Below, one piece after another: positions 49,101 through 62,751 of a DNA stretch of 64,000 nucleotides. Under the pieces are notes generated by a model. That model searched no databases and was not told the DNA's origin. It saw nothing but the letters and a program-made list of their open reading frames with translations. Each line of letters begins with the position of its first letter. Within the stretch, counting starts at the first letter, position 1. This stretch comes from Plasmodium malariae (lineage: Eukaryota; Apicomplexa; Aconoidasida; Haemosporida; Plasmodiidae): positions 1,319,501-1,383,500 of the forward strand of contig NC_041781.1 of NCBI RefSeq assembly GCF_900090045.1. The letters are read 5' to 3'. The position numbers were made by a program, and so were the translations under genes.

Positions 49101-51260
49101 GCTGAGTTGTGTTTTTACATTTTGGACCATTGTTCATTACTCTTGTTAAATAATTCAAAGACACATATACGTTTTTTAAATATTTTTCAAAAAATAAAAA
49201 AGAAAATTAAAAATGCAAAAAATTTATCCATATCCCAAGAATTCTTATTCGAAGAATGTTCAATTAAAATTGATAATTTCATTACGAAGAATAGTAAAAG
49301 AAAAAAGAAGGTATCAAAATATACAGAAGAAGAATTAAAAAAAAAATTTTTTTTAAAAAAATTATTATATGAAGATTTAGAAAACACAAAAGCAGATAAC
49401 ATTTGTTTATATATAAGAAGATTTAATTGGGATGATAATTTTGTTACGTACACTTTGAAGAAATATATTTTTAAATATTTACTTTATATGAGTATATATC
49501 AAATAAACAATTTAGCGTCTTTTTTATTCTCTCTAGCTATGTATAAACCTTATTTCGTTACACAAATAATTGATGAATTGTATGAAAGAATTATTACAAT
49601 AATTGAAAAAAATGATTTCCAAAAATTTGCTTTCCTAATTCAGTATGCTCATCTTTTTGCAGAGTTATATATATATAAGCTATTAAACTCATCTAACATT
49701 TTGGACTTATTATATTTTTTAATATCCTTTTCTGACATAGACATGTTTAATTTTCATCATATATCTTCAGTGTACAACTTCTATAATGATAATAAGTTTT
49801 ATTTTCATCAAATTAGGACAAGAATATTGTACAGTCAACAGGGAAATGGTGGAAAAGCGTTTCAACAGGGACGTGGTTTAGAGGGAAAAAATAATATGCA
49901 TAGTGAAAGAGAGGACAAGACAATGCATGATATATCTTCTGGGTGTCTGAGTAAAGGGGAGCAGCTTATCCAAATTGGGGGTCGTACAGTTAATGATAGG
50001 GCTCATAAAGAGTGTAACTCATCGTGCAAAGATGAGATTGGCCTATCCGGTAAAGAAGAGATTGACCTCTCCGAAAGAAGACCCAGTAGACACAGGGTAG
50101 AGGAAGAATTTTTCTATTGTGATAATTACGAGGACAGCTTTTACAAATTTTTGTTCATAAATAGGAGAAACCCAGTGTTTTATAATATTGTATGTGATGC
50201 TAACAATAACAGTTACATTAACATCAAGATGATATGCATAATAGTAGAGAGGTGTTCGAATTATTTTAAAAATGCTCCTGTAATGAAATATAAGTTGGAT
50301 AAATTTCTTTTATTTTTTATGCGCTTTTTATTCCTTTTAGAACCATTACCTGTATATATCAGCAATATAACTAGCACTATATTAAATACTAATTTGCAAG
50401 GAATGAATAACGTGAAAACTATAAAGGAGATAGATATATACATATTTAAAATGTTGAATGCAGAATATAAGATATACTTAAATGGGATAAGCAAAAGTGG
50501 TAAATGTTTTTCTGTATCAGTGGAAGACTTACGTATTTCTTTCGATATGACACATAAGCAGAATGATAGAGGATGTAACAAGAATGATACTATGGATGGT
50601 TGGCATAGTCGTTATAGTCAGCATAGACCACACAGTCCGCACAAGAGTGTGGATGATTATCGTAATAAGGAGTGGAGCAAATTCACTCATGATCATAGGG
50701 ATGGTAACGATTTATCGTATCGTAATTTTCACGATAAAGAAAAAACATTAACGAGGAGAGGAATGAATACATCAATCAATGAAATAATGAATGCGAAAAT
50801 GAATGCAAAAATGAATGATACATTGAATGATACATTGAATGATACATTGAATGAAACAGTGAATGAAACAGTGAATGAAACAGTGAATGAAACAGTGAAT
50901 GAAACAGTGAATGTACCAACGGATGACAGAAAACACGACTGTGCAAAAATGAAGAGCAAAGGAATAGTACATCATGCGGGGAATGTAAAAGAAATGGAAG
51001 AACAAGATGAAGAAAAGGATGATGTTATCTATATGCACAAATTTAATTTGTCAGGCGAGGAAAATCAAAAAATAAAAAAAAATAAAAATATTAATTTAAT
51101 GCAGTATGCCATGGATAAAGAAATTGATGAAATAATTAATGCCTCAATAAAGGAAAATAGACTATCTAAAATTAAAAAAGTTAAACGCATTACTAACATT
51201 AAGAATGACAAGTTATATAGTAAGCTGCTCAACAAAACAAGTCTACGCAGAGATATGTAA
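46158..51260 (+). CDS. UPF2: Regulator of nonsense transcripts 2 (UPF2)
   Basis: A single exon of 1700 residues. UPF2 is the scaffold of nonsense-mediated mRNA decay, bridging UPF1 and UPF3. Three MIF4G (HEAT-like) domains are visible. The first begins near residue 55 ([20 protein letters not shown] ... [10 protein letters not shown]) and is split by long low-complexity inserts. The second is at about 855-1040 ([25 protein letters not shown]). The third is at about 1070-1400 ([58 protein letters not shown]). Parasite-specific inserts include GGSSN repeats (47725-47822) and NDTL/NETV repeats (50785-50921). It is longer than human UPF2 because of these inserts. A helical C-terminal stretch ([21 protein letters not shown]) may be the UPF1-binding part, but this is inferred from position only. 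Confidence 0.92.
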   Translation: MTSKERTISPQCSDVSCSKENDIFRVKILTEINDMNNNDKLINHENKKNMSINQIHKFINKLKNTKVTDLEKSGLKNLQDDIKHLNISKYLSEILNYIFNLTYHVNKYSDIFLLINIIIYISINYSNANELIEKIAFMKFFKLDEDDKNYFFIIFHDLYNNIKEVNVSTIGEDVASTECPRKEVVQPLEVVVQAKMEEKVPLPFHLPLCSSSKLPAYDNTVNRMHSQERKCENANGRESEADQPNVEHKGGNGGSYSTRGSVSSDGINKKTNYENGKDKQDVKTETMEKEKEEINDIQKLKELKSMIFKRLICYINKDSEESDNFLFECNIFASDNKEIKFSKKNTIDKKAYMREMLNDSDLMKKIEKKNKIRKILLCMYFELVLFKICNNIDLLIYMFINITFFFTLNFDIEIADKEKLITASQEKKDLNCAGASDMLSSIKKCLIVNTVITYDYFFTNSSTLFSEKSKAPDEFEKHNHAEIIPVEVELTHLAVMNTSECAKGGSCSGSGGDIAGRSSNRGESSNGGSSNGGSSNGGSINGGSSNGGSSNGGSNSIHCNNICSGAGVVAPSCLEHMNEVKAYVRNFFCFFYNNSMYNLLIYLYAEHVVNEYSSTNDRKGCVKEEYEFFKIYGKSKKLCVYFDLKKYCLDSIQIKGIDVLGLKEESYKHIKIFDNIKNRNEGEREIIIDETNSIWNNEEEKLFYTKFPDYSNMNITLNEDDNDEEETHMSINANGNINANGNIRANANITNSRHEHIMTTSGEYANSRGMKKGKESEQGMENKMVSDHSMREKKNDEGNKKESGITRWSSSTHGSGSVVSSSIYESGNMGSGTASIGLGSTTKSGGKKKEFGSYLDKIINMNSEKDVEDNVMVFLLNYNTKKKRKIIAHTIIHINKVMINLIPFYCRYIAIINKYAKDMYLIIIEELKRIVEKFIKEKLPCQNKKMKCIKYICELTKFKLLEMLYILDIINLLIENFTSDHAELCFYILDHCSLLLLNNSKTHIRFLNIFQKIKKKIKNAKNLSISQEFLFEECSIKIDNFITKNSKRKKKVSKYTEEELKKKFFLKKLLYEDLENTKADNICLYIRRFNWDDNFVTYTLKKYIFKYLLYMSIYQINNLASFLFSLAMYKPYFVTQIIDELYERIITIIEKNDFQKFAFLIQYAHLFAELYIYKLLNSSNILDLLYFLISFSDIDMFNFHHISSVYNFYNDNKFYFHQIRTRILYSQQGNGGKAFQQGRGLEGKNNMHSEREDKTMHDISSGCLSKGEQLIQIGGRTVNDRAHKECNSSCKDEIGLSGKEEIDLSERRPSRHRVEEEFFYCDNYEDSFYKFLFINRRNPVFYNIVCDANNNSYINIKMICIIVERCSNYFKNAPVMKYKLDKFLLFFMRFLFLLEPLPVYISNITSTILNTNLQGMNNVKTIKEIDIYIFKMLNAEYKIYLNGISKSGKCFSVSVEDLRISFDMTHKQNDRGCNKNDTMDGWHSRYSQHRPHSPHKSVDDYRNKEWSKFTHDHRDGNDLSYRNFHDKEKTLTRRGMNTSINEIMNAKMNAKMNDTLNDTLNDTLNETVNETVNETVNETVNETVNVPTDDRKHDCAKMKSKGIVHHAGNVKEMEEQDEEKDDVIYMHKFNLSGEENQKIKKNKNINLMQYAMDKEIDEIINASIKENRLSKIKKVKRITNIKNDKLYSKLLNKTSLRRDM

Positions 51261-52231
51261 CGTTCTTTGTAAGTCTCCTCTCCAAGGATGTTACACCATT
51301 GGGATGTTAAGTGAGCGATGCAAGTAGGGACTAAATCCTTGCCTTCTTCAAAAGAAAACGAAAAGGTAACGAACCGCAAAAATTAAAAAAAAAAAAGAGA
51401 AAATCTAAAAAAAATGAGAAAAAAAAAAAAAAAAAAAAGGTTCCTTGCGCAGGCCATATCGAAGAAGCTCCGTTTTTCAACATGTATAATATAAAACCTA
51501 ATATAAAATGCAATGCATTGTGTGGTGCATTATAATTTGCAGTGCGATGTGAGGTGTTCTATAATAATAGGAGAAACGTACTATCCCTGTTGAACAAAAA
51601 ATCTTCCCAGAGGAGTTTACTGCATCATATATATTATATGTACTTAGCAGAAGACAAGTAGGACAAACAAAAAAAAAAAACAAAAAAAAAAGAAATTGAA
51701 ATTGAAAATTTATATGCTCATAATAAAACATATAATGAAAAACGCTACATAGTGTGCATAAGAGAACTATATAATATTTAGTGTATTGTATTATGCAAAA
51801 AAGGCAGATTGTTTCTTTTTTTTTTTTTTTTTTTTGGCGAAATGTACTGTTGAGTGAAATCATATCTTTTTCATATAAAATATTAGGGTGCGCATATGCT
51901 GCTGTATATTTGATAGTATACTTATAAACAGATATAAGGTTTTGCGCTTGTAGCAGATGTAAAATTTAACCTACAACATGAACGTATGCATACGTATTAG
52001 ATATATATATGTATGTGAAATACATTATTTTAATTTTTTTTTTCCCGCCTGTACGAAAAGAAAAACACTGATATTTTAATATTTTTTTTTTTTTTTTTTT
52101 TTGTTCAAATAAAACCAAAGGAACGCGTTTATAATTTTTTTTGTCTTTAACGTGACCTTCACGAATTGTTTCTTTTTTTTCGCAAAAATAAATTTATCTC
52201 ACCCAGACCATTGGGTAAATATATACACAAA

Positions 52232-52272
<41 letters not shown>

Positions 52273-52655
52273 AATGTGTGCGTATAGGCCCTCGCAAATA
52301 TTGCGTTTAATCAACATGCTGTTTTGATTATAATAATAAGTACCTTTTTTTATTTTATTTTATTTTTATTAACTAGGCATATTTTGTACACGAACTAATT
52401 AAACTCTGCTTTTGTTAAAGTCCCTTTTAAATGCTTACAAACGTTAGAATGGTGGGTTGTTTTTTTAAACATACGTGTGGTACATACATAAATTGTTCAT
52501 ATATTTATAACAAATTATTTGCATTTCATTTATAAATTTGTAGTTTATTTACAAATTATTATTTATTTATAATTCATCTTTTACTATTTATTTATAATTT
52601 ATAATTTATAATTCATCATTTATTATTTATTTATAATTTATTATATGCCATTTAT

Positions 52656-52883
52656 TTGTTCTTCATTATTTATTTGATTTTCAATTTTTTTCTTTTCATC
52701 ATTTATTATTTATTTTTATATCTCTACCCTCATGTTATAAAGTATGAAGGGTTGAAGAACTATACAATCTCAGCGCAAACAGGTGTATTATATATAATTG
52801 GACTTAATTGCAAATGGAATTTATTATATATCTTGGAAATTACAAAAAGGAAAAAAAAAAAAAATAATAATAATATAAAATAA
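52656..52883 (+). CDS. Possible small membrane protein ORF
   Basis: An ATG-to-TAA frame of 75 codons. It begins with a hydrophobic segment (MFFIIYLIFNFFLFIIYYLF), followed by a stretch of normal composition (HVIKYEGLKNYTISAQTG and on to NLLYILEITKR), then Lys and Asn runs. The hydrophobic part could be translated T-rich repeat, so only the middle argues for a gene. No family is recognised and no splice partner was found. Confidence 0.25.
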   Translation: MFFIIYLIFNFFLFIIYYLFLYLYPHVIKYEGLKNYTISAQTGVLYIIGLNCKWNLLYILEITKRKKKKNNNNIK

Positions 52884-53359
52884 AATATAAAAAAAAGTAA
52901 TAGCATTATTGTACATATTACAGCCGAAAATAATAATAAAAATATTTGTAATTATAACTGCAGAAAAATTAAGAACATAAAAAAAAAAAAAAAAAATCTA
53001 TACCAAATTACCAAACACTGAATATTTTTTCGCATATACACCGGAGCTGCATACTTTTTTTTCATATATAATAAACTCGTTTTCAGATTTTCCCGAAAAT
53101 TTTTGTAATTAGATGGGGTTCCTATAACAACACAATAAATATTATTAATGGGGAAACTTCAAGTAATGTTATATATATGTAAATTTACATTTATATATAT
53201 ATACTTGAGAAACGTAAACAATATATATAGAATGTATATAAACTATAACACCGTTGCTCTATTATACTAGGCTCAATTTCATAATTTAGTGTATAACATA
53301 TTTTATTTGCCCTATTATATTGTGCGTTTCCAGCTCTTTTTAATTTTTTTTTCATTTTA

Positions 53360-53470
53360 CCTTGTTATATTATGATTTATTATGATATATTATGATTTAA
53401 TATGATACATTATGATTTATTATGATACATTATGATTTATTATGATACATTATGGATAAACTATGATTTA
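53360..53470. repeat. 20-bp TATGATTTATTATGATACAT array
   Basis: About five copies with small changes, roughly 1.2 kb upstream of the lipocalin start. Confidence 0.7.
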
Positions 53471-54678
53471 TTATGATATATTATATATTTAGTCCGTTTT
53501 ATTTTATAAAATTTTTTTTTTTTATATATTGATTTACTACGTTTTATTTCATTTTACATAACGCATGCAAATCTTACATAATTGTGTATATTTTTCATTT
53601 TTCCCATTTTTTTTTTTCTTTTTTCTAGCTCTTGGTACTCTTATTAGGCTATAGAAATTAGAGGAAAAAACAAGTTTCTAATGAAAAAAATAAAAGAAAC
53701 TTACTAATTTAAATAAAATTAAAGGAAAATTAAATATTAAAATTTAAGAAAAATTCCTACAAATGCATAGTACTCATTATATATATATAGTACTTGTTTA
53801 TACAAATTAGATATTGTAGGTAAATATGTAATATAAGAACGCATATATTATACATACATATATATATAACATATAACACTGATATAACAATAAATTAACA
53901 TTCAACATTTACTTTTATATCACACTCATATCACAATCATAGATTAGGTCCTCCAAAATCATAGCATATAAAAATTATATATAATATAACGTCACCACAA
54001 AAAAATAAAAGAAAAAAAAATAAAAAGTAAAATAATAAAAAAAAAATTTATTTTTAAGCAATTTCATTTAGTATATATAATATATATAATTATGTTATTA
54101 TTATATATTATTATTGTATAGAGAAAAAATACTACATTTCCTTATTAAAAAATTTATAAATTAAATGTTATTTTAATTAAGCAATAAATTTTAACCGATA
54201 AATTTTAAGCATTAAATTTTAACCAATAAATTTTAAGCTTTAAATTTTAACTAATAAATTATGAACAATTAATTTAAAACTAAAAAAATTATGAACAATT
54301 AATAATAAATAATATAAGAAAGAGCATTCTTTTTAAAGTAAATTCCTATTACATTTTTAACGGCACGTTCGTTTTTTATTATTTCAGTTATATGCATAAA
54401 TATATTAGTCTCTACTTCGTTTTTAAGAATTTTAGAATTCACTAAATTCTTATTATTAAAATAACCATTTCATTGTAACCCAAATTAATTTTTTTTTTTT
54501 TTTTTTTTTTTTTGATGAAAAAAACTATACCATAATTTATATAATAATAATATTCGCTGTTATCAAATTAACTAATATTAATAAAGTAGTATCTATTTTC
54601 TATATTTTTAGAAATAAAAATATATTTATCATTTTATCATAAATTTATATATTTTTTTTTTTTTAAACCTTTTTCACA

Positions 54679-56057
54679 ATGATAAAAGCATTTTTTTTGT
54701 TTTTCGTTTGTTTATTGCTCTCCACAGTTAGAGCAACCGATAATACCAACAATGTAAGAAAATAAATAGAAAAAAAAAAAAAAAAGGGGCGACAACCCCT
54801 GCCACCTATATACATTACATCTATACATATCTATATATTTGTTACATACGTGAAAAAAGCGTTTAATTCGTGTTAATACCTGTTCTATATGTGTGCCATT
54901 GCAGCTACATAAAATAGTAGTTAGCTATATATGGGGGCAAATACTTGTACCCTGTATGTTGACGGCTGTTTTTATGCTTAATATGCGTAAATTTCATGTG
55001 TAAATATACATCATTTTACATGTACGCGTACATGTATAATGGGTAACGTGTTGGCATTATGTATGTTATATATATTATGTATATATTCATTTATGTATTA
55101 TATAAGCATGCATGCGTTATATATGTATGTATGTATTATATAAGCATGTATGCGTTATATATGTGCGGATGTGTTATATACGTATGTATATGTTATATAT
55201 GTATGTATGTGTTATGTATGTATTATATAAGCATATATGCGCTATATATGTGCGGATGTGTTGTATATGTATGTATGTGTTGTATATGTATGTATGTGTT
55301 ATATATGTATGTATGTGTTATATATGTATGTATGTGTTATATATGTATGTATGTGTTATATATGTATGTATGTGTTATATATGTATGTATGTGTTATATA
55401 TGTATGTATGTGTTATATATGTATGTATGTGTTATATATGTATATATGATTGATCTGATCGTTCATTAATTTCCCCCCGTTTGCGCAATTTTGTAGGATG
55501 GCCTTGTTCACATAATAACAAAGAACATCGACTTGAAACAATTACAAGGAACCTTTTATGAAATAGCAACCAATGCATCAGATAAAATTTTCCCAGGATT
55601 ATTATGTAGATGTACTAAATACGAATTTTCAGGATTAAAGAGAGATGGAAATTTAGGGTATATTTTAATCAACTTCAGTTGTGATAGAAATTTCTTATTC
55701 GGTGAACAGAAATCCGAAATGACTTTTAAATTAATATTAAATAAACCAGTTGACGAAAATACAACAACTGTTGAAGAATTTAATGCAAGTATTTACTTAG
55801 TCCAAGGAAACCAACAAATACTATTAAACAACAATGTAAATATAATATATGCTGAAGCCAATGAACAAAATGAATATGAACACTTAATTATTGGTGGCCA
55901 GAAATCAACTGAACCAATGATCATATTGTCCAAATATAGAACAGTTTTATTAGAAACCTATAACAAACTTTTGAATTCTCTCTACTTAGCTGGATACGAA
56001 CCATCTCTCTTGAGCTGGCCATTTATCATCCAAACAGATCAAACCTTCTGTGATTAA
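54679..56057 (+). CDS. LCN: Secreted lipocalin, two exons
   Basis: Exon 1 is 54679-54753 and exon 2 is 55497-56057, phase 0, giving 211 residues. Exon 1 is almost entirely a signal peptide (MIKAFFLFFVCLLLSTVRA). Lipocalins are eight-stranded beta-barrels that bind small hydrophobic ligands. The opening motif LQGTFYEIAT (Gly43-Thr-Phe45) replaces the classical G-x-W with G-x-F. A CRC motif (LLCRCTKYEFSG), strands such as GYILINFSC, and a closing region LYLAGYEPSLLSWPF with a C-terminal Cys are consistent with a disulphide-stabilised barrel. The P. falciparum protein (PF3D7_0925900, from memory) is in the parasitophorous vacuole and digestive vacuole and affects haemozoin crystal motion and oxidative damage. 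The 743-base intron is filled by a minisatellite. Confidence 0.93.
55105..55445. repeat. 19-bp minisatellite in the lipocalin intron
   Basis: About seventeen copies of GTGTTATATATGTATGTAT, more diverged at the 5' end. All three forward frames are open, giving false Cys/Tyr/Val ORFs of 70-136 codons, one reaching close to exon 2. Confidence 0.9.
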
Positions 56058-58230
56058 AAAAAAAATATATATATATATATATTATATATATATGTATAAT
56101 ATATATATATATATGATGTTATATTATGTACAAGAAAAATGAAGCAGAGTTTGTGTGTTATATAGATAGATATGAAGATTTGTATAACATATATATTATA
56201 TATATATATCCCATTTATGGCAAAACATAATATTAAAGTGTTGTTCTCATGTTTTTATGTGTTTTCTTCTCGCAAATTGAAGCCAAATGTGTTTTTTACT
56301 GCTTTTTATTTTGAGTAAAATTTCCCCACGCGTATGTGTATTATTATGTGTGTTATATAATTATTTGCATATGTATATTACACGTGTACAGTATATACAT
56401 ATATATATATATATGCCGTATGTGTTTTGTGCCTATGTACTGTATACGTTTTACACCTTTGTTACTTTCAAATATTTTCTTATTTTTAAACGAAAGGGAG
56501 CCATTTTAGTATGTTTTTTTTTTTACTGAGTAATTTTTTCTTTTTTTTTATGGCAAGATTTTTATTTTTCTTCTGAAATGCTTTTTTTAATGAATATATT
56601 TTTGACTGATTGGAATTTTTATTTATTATTATTTTAATTGATTAGGATATTTATTGTATGGCATTTTTATTTAATTTCATTTTAATTTTTTTCTTTTTAA
56701 AACTGCAATTTGATATGACCCATAATTATATATGGAGTTTTATTTTTATGAAATTAAGAGAAAAAAAGGAATAATCCCTGAAATTTTTGGGCGCAAAATG
56801 TTGTAACCTTTCATGATAAATATATACACATATATATTTACATATATATATGTTTATATGTATGTATGTGTGTATGTATTGTATATATGTATATATACGG
56901 ACGAATGTAGAACGGAGAAAAAAAAAAAAGGTGTAAATATGTACCCACACATAACATGGAGAGGGGGAAACATATATACAGAAATACATTCCTATTTGCA
57001 TATATGTATGTGTAACATAAACAACACTTATAACGTAATATATACATAAGCATAAGTAAAGATAAAATGGACAAAAACGGTTCATTTTATTTCAAATATT
57101 TTGAGTGCTTCCATATTTTGTTAACACTTCCATAACGTTAATAATTGTTTTTCCCTTTTTCAGAAAAAAAAAAAAAAAAAAATTTACATGCTTATATACA
57201 TACTTGTGTAAGTTAGCTTTTTAATCGCGTTGTTGCGTATTCTAATGCACGTGAAAAATATTCAAAGTTATAAATAATATGCACCTCCTAGAAGTCAAGA
57301 ACAAAAATATTTTTTCAGTAGTTACCTTAAAGCTTTAAAAATTATAGTGAGGAATTGCAAAGGCAATCGGGTAAGCATTTAAGGTATCAAAATGTACACA
57401 AGTTCAAATATGCTTAAATAAACGAATAAATATATATATGCCCGTACGTTTATATATGTAAATATATCTATATGCATATATACATATGCTGATATATATG
57501 GAGTTTTCACGTTTCGTGCCTATGTTTCTTGTTTCCCCTAAAATCCTAATATCGCCTATAACCACATATGTCCTGTGTGCACTATGTATAATTTCATATA
57601 CACATATATATACTTGTATTACAAGAAATAAATGCACTTGCTGCCAAATATTTTTTTAAAAGAAACTTATGGGGTAAAAGAGAACAATTTAAATATACAT
57701 CGTTCACAGTATGTACATATGTATACATATATGCATAAATACATCAATACATATATATACATACGTCAAGGTTACAAGTAGTTGAAGGGTGAGAAAAGAA
57801 AATACTATGGAATTTTAAATAATGAAAAATGTATGCACTGAAAATATGTAAGTCGTGTTTTTCCAACTGTTTACCCTTTTTTTCCATTTTTTTTCCAATT
57901 TTTTCTTTTTCTTTTCTGCTCTCAAATAGAAGTCAAAGATGCTTTAAAATAAAATGGAGATATTAGTTTTATATAAATGGAAAAATTATGAAATAAGTAT
58001 TTTTTTTCTTTTTTTTTTTTCTTATTTGAACATATTTGTTTGATTTAAGGCTATGTTGTCACCCTGTCACAGCTTAGTTAGTGTGTATGTTATTATTTAC
58101 AAGTTATATGACTGGGCTTTATCCATATAATAACCTGTTCCATATACACAAAGTAAAGAGGGCTATTTTCCTTTTTAAATTGCTTATTTTATAAACAAAA
58201 TTCCTTGCATATTTAAAAAAAAAAGGGGTA
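56058..58230. other. Spacer upstream of the MORN-SAM protein gene
   Basis: Contains (TA)n runs (56067-56092, 56097-56112), A/T tracts and TATA-rich stretches. Two possible short spliced frames are noted as findings or rejections: 57188-57207 joined to 57319-57370, and 57823-57856 joined to a later exon. No recognised gene. Confidence 0.5.
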
Positions 58231-61200
58231 ATGAAAAGGATTACCAGGGAAGACATACTTTTGAAATATAAGGATAAAGATGATTTTGTTTATTACCATT
58301 TGCATAACATATTAACCCTCAAGCCGTTTAACGAACTTGTAATAAAATGCCCACGCACACAAGCACACACTTTTACTACTTGACAAATATTATAGCTGTT
58401 TAAAATTTCTACATACGTGCTATTATATATTCCAATTAATTGGCTAGCTCTTTTTTTTTTTTTTTTTTTTTTTAAACTATTAAAGATAGAATATGAAAAT
58501 GGGGACACTTACATAGGAACAACAGAAAAAAGACGAAGACACGGCTATGGTTATTACATATACAAGGATAGTAAGTCCATATATCAAGGGTAAGAAACAA
58601 AAGAAGAAGCATAATGTTTTTTGAAGTTTTATAAAATTCAAAAGCGTAGCTATATTTTTTATTTTTCCCCTGTTTGTTATAATATTGCACAATTACACTA
58701 TATATAATTTTACCTATATATGCATAATTCACATCATATCAGGAATGTTAAGACCTATGTGGTTATCATTTTATTTGTAACTCCTATTAATGGTGTTTAT
58801 ATGTGCTTTTCCATATATATAGGATATGGAAGGAAAACACAAAAAGCGGCTTTGGGATACTCTACAATGAAAAGGAAGTTATTTATTCAGGTAAAATGAA
58901 ATCTTGCTACAATCTTACCATCATTTTTTCTGTGCACCTTTTTTATATTTTAAATTAAAGGGGTTTATCCTAAATAATGTTGTGATTTTACATTTTGTGT
59001 TCCAGTTGCTAGTACACATTCTCCATTTTGCATTAATTTTAACGAAAAAATTAAAAAAAATAAAGTAAATGTAAAATAGCGCATAATAAAACAATATAAC
59101 GTAGCAAAAAAAAAAAAAAAAAAAAAAAAAATTCTGAACTGTTCAGGCGAATGGCTAAACAACATTTCACATGGTTTTGGATGCAGCTACAAAAATGACG
59201 AATTATTTTTTGGTGGTTACAAATACGGTTTAATGAATGGTGTGGGAATATTAAAAAAAAATACTAGTTTTAATTTTTGCTTATTTCAATCGAACAGGAA
59301 AAAATGTCTAATTAAAATTACGAAATATATGAAAATTTATTTATATCTTTATAAAAATAACAAAATTCTTTTTAAGGAAAAATTAAATGATTTTTTCCCA
59401 TTTTATATGAACAGTAACATTCCGAATATTTTACATGAACAAATTTTTCGTAAATTATTAAGTGTAGATGAATGGTCTCGTATCCTTTCTTCGAAATATT
59501 ATAAAGTAATAAATACTAAACAGCAAAATTCCCCCGGAAAAAATGACTTTTTAAGTTACATAAACTACAAATCACGAATAATATTCCGAAAGGGAATGAG
59601 TAATGAAACGGAATTACCAAAAGAGGAAAATAAAGATTTTAATGTTCATCATTACGAATATGCATGGGGGAATAGAAGCGATGCGCCTCTAAGATGCAAT
59701 GATAAGCTCGATGTAGAAACAACCCGTGATGCTAACAATGAAATAAGTAATTCTAACGACAGTCAAAATGATTTCCTGTCTTATAATAACCTATTAGGAA
59801 GTTTTTACTCTTTAAGAACAATGTCCAAACTTGCTAGTGAAAAATGTGATATTTCATATAATTCATGTACAGAGGATGAAGAAAGAAGATTCCATAATTC
59901 ATCCTTACAATTAAATAAGATGGTACCTTGTGAAAGTTTTAATGAAAAACATTTATATTACAGAAGCGATTCCAGTAGTAGTACTAGCGACTTTTATATG
60001 GATGTAACATTCGAAAGCTCCTCCAGCTTTCCCAGTTTTAAAAAGAAAAGCAAAATAAAGATTCCCTATCGTCATATTAGCATATATGGTAATAGCAAAA
60101 TAAGGACAGGGAAAAGAAGAAAGAAAAAAGATAAGAAAAAATATTATAAATTACTCATTGGAGAATATAATAGAAAACGTTCTCAATTGAAACTAGATGG
60201 CTACGAGAATTGTACTACCATTGCGGGGGTAAAACGAAATGAAAATGTATTGAACAGTGTTAGAAGTAATGCATATAGTAATAATAATAACAGTGGAAAT
60301 GGCATCAATGGAAATGGTATCAATGGAAATAGTATCAATGGAAATAGTATCAATGGAAATAGTATCAATGGAAATGGTATCAATGGAAATGGTATCAATG
60401 GAAGTGATAATAATAATAATAATAGTAATAGTAGCACCGATAATAATGATACTACATTTGCAGGTAACAATATTTATTCGTCGAAAAAAGGAAAAAAGGC
60501 TTCAACGTACTTGCATTTTTTAACTTATTTAAAAGAGATAAATAGAAAAAAAAAAATTGAATGCATATATCAGTGGCACAAGCATCATGTTTCAATTTTG
60601 TTGTACCTCTTTAAACTTCATAAATATATACCTTCATTTAATTACAATAATATTAAAGGTTTCCATTTTTTTACATTGAACAGTAAAATATTAAGACAAT
60701 TGGGTGTACAAAATAAAGAGCACATATATTTTTTAATGAATTTTATTAATATATTTAACAACATTCATAATGTCTATTTGCAGATGTTAATAAAATGGAC
60801 ACATGTAAAGAAAGACTTTTTGTTAACGTATAATTCTTTAAATAAAAAAAAATTTTGTATTCTTAAAAATTTACGGAATGCTCCTAACATGTACCTGTGC
60901 TATTATCATAATGCTCCTGTCTGCTTAAAAATCGTTTCAAGTAAAACAAAGAAAACATCCCATGCAAAAAATTGTAAAAATGAACAAATTAAGTTGAACA
61001 AATACGCAGAAGGGGATTGTTCTACCATATATATGCATGAACAAGAGGATGGTTTTGATGGGGGCACAAGGGGTAAGCGGATAGCAGCACATTATGATCG
61101 CGAAAAAGCCAAAATTAACATGGACATAGAAGCGAAAATAATAGACGATACGAAGGGAATAGCTCGTTGTGAATGTACTACTACAGATTGTCCTGAATAT

Positions 61201-62751
61201 AGTGAAATAAAAGCTGCACATGAATTAGGACAATATGATGAGGGGCAGGGAAGTGATGGGAAGAACGGAAAGATTGACGAGATGAATGGAAAGAATGGAA
61301 GGAAGAATGATGAAAAGGATATAACGTGCGTCTCCACCAACTTTAAGAATGACCTTTTAAATGCTGCACAGAATTTTTTATTCAATGAAAAATTGAAGAT
61401 AAATTTTATGCACAATTTTGAAAATATAAAAAAAAATGTGTTAAAATTTGAGATGAAAACAAAACATAAAAATGAGGAGGAGAGCATATATGCGCGAAGG
61501 AGTGATATGAACGCTAGTATACATCCCCCCAATTATGATAATACCATATTAGAGAATAAAAGATACGTTCAGGATGTGTATAATGAGAAGTTGTTGACTG
61601 GGCAGTATACAAAAGTTATAAAGGTAGTCAATTATGGATATCATAAGAATGTAAGTGGGTCAGACACAAACAACACAACAAATAGCAGTATGGATGACAG
61701 TGGAAGTAGCAAAAGTGATTATAATAATGATGTAAATAATTATATAGAAAAATTAAAATGCAAAATGGCATTTATAAAAGAACATTTTATTATTTCCAAT
61801 TTAAGACATGCAAATTTTGTTAAATATATAGGTAATATTACAAGTAGGAAAAAAGAAAAATTTGGACTAGTTTTCGAATACTTGAGAGGAAAATATTTAC
61901 ACGATTTTATATATTATAGTAAGAGTAAAAAAAAAAAATGTACGTTAAAAAATAGAAAAATTATAAAACTGTTTTATGAAATCTCGGTATCATTACGTTA
62001 CATGCATGATAAGTACATATACCATGGAAACATTAATAGTAAAAATATATTTATAACAAACAAAGGGAATATAAAAATTTGCAATTTTCAGTACTCTTCC
62101 ATAGGAAGTTATTACGACTACAAAGGAAACACCGGAGGGAGGTGCGACGCCTTCGGAAAGCATAATAGCAGCAATGTAAGAAGGAACATGAGCAGTAATA
62201 ACGATAGCAATAGCCGTAATAGTCGCAGTAGCTACAATTTTTTGTGTGACAAAATGTGCTTACCCCTTCCATACATAACATCAGTGAACTACACACGGGG
62301 TGCCAATGTTAAATCATCTCCTTTGCTGCAATTTCATACATTCACATTTGATAACAGGAAAGCGAACTATGCGGATGATGCATATGTTGCTCCCGAAGTT
62401 TTAAGGGAAGAAGAATATACAGATAAGAGTGATATATACTCCTTCGGGATATTAATGTATGAAGTTCTTTTTGAAACCTTACCTTTCAAAAATGAAAGCA
62501 TTCCATTATTTTTTCTGATTTCTACAGGTTATTATCAAAAATATATTAATTTCGATATAAATAAATTATACTCAAAATTTGATGGTGATGATGGCGATGC
62601 GGATAACATGTTTCACGTTTCTATAAATATTATGTTAATAATTAAAGAGTGCCTTAACCCAGAACCCTGCAACAGACCCAGTTCAAAATACTTATGCAGC
62701 AGCTTTAAATATTTGCTCGATTTGCTTACAATGCAGGATATTAGCAAGTAG
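58231..62751 (+). CDS. MORN-SAM-kinase-like protein (TKL-type pseudokinase), four exons
   Basis: Exons 58231-58338, 58486-58589, 58823-58890 and 59147-62751 join in phase to 1294 residues. Three MORN-like repeats lie at about residues 38-130 (YENGDTYIGTTEKRRRHGYG, GIWKENTKSGFGILY, GEWLNNISHGFGCSY). A SAM domain follows at about 567-630 (YQWHKHHVSILLYLFKLH ... LRQLGVQNKEHIYFL). The C-terminal kinase-like domain keeps the beta-3 lysine (K688, VCLKIV), a probable alpha-C glutamate (E972), APE and DIYSFG, and NRPS near the end. The catalytic loop reads HGNINSKN (N1055 in place of the HRD aspartate), and DFG reads NFQ (1073-1075). The glycine loop is not recognisable. About 280 low-complexity residues separate K688 and E972. 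MORN-SAM architecture is known among Plasmodium TKL kinases. Phosphotransfer is unlikely from sequence; scaffolding is inferred. Confidence 0.88.

Larger units (their letters stand above)
51261..54678. other. Very AT-rich spacer upstream of the lipocalin gene
   Basis: 3.4 kb, becoming extremely AT-rich between about 53.6 and 54.66 kb. It holds (TA)n at 52236-52268, TTTATTTATAATTCAT-type arrays (about 52540-52670), a 20-bp array (53360-53470) and ATAAATTTTAA repeats (54180-54270). A 75-codon ORF at 52656-52883 is listed separately. The 100 bases downstream of UPF2 are less AT-rich and probably 3' UTR. Confidence 0.55.

Noticed and set aside
53600..54660. Centromere-like extreme AT content
   Set aside because: The stretch is only about 1 kb and lacks the roughly 2-kb near-pure AT block with internal repeats expected of Plasmodium centromeres.
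57823..57950. Spliced 20-codon frame beginning MKNVCTEN joined after CAAATAG
   Set aside because: Very short, AT-rich, and better explained as 5' UTR splicing of the downstream gene or chance.
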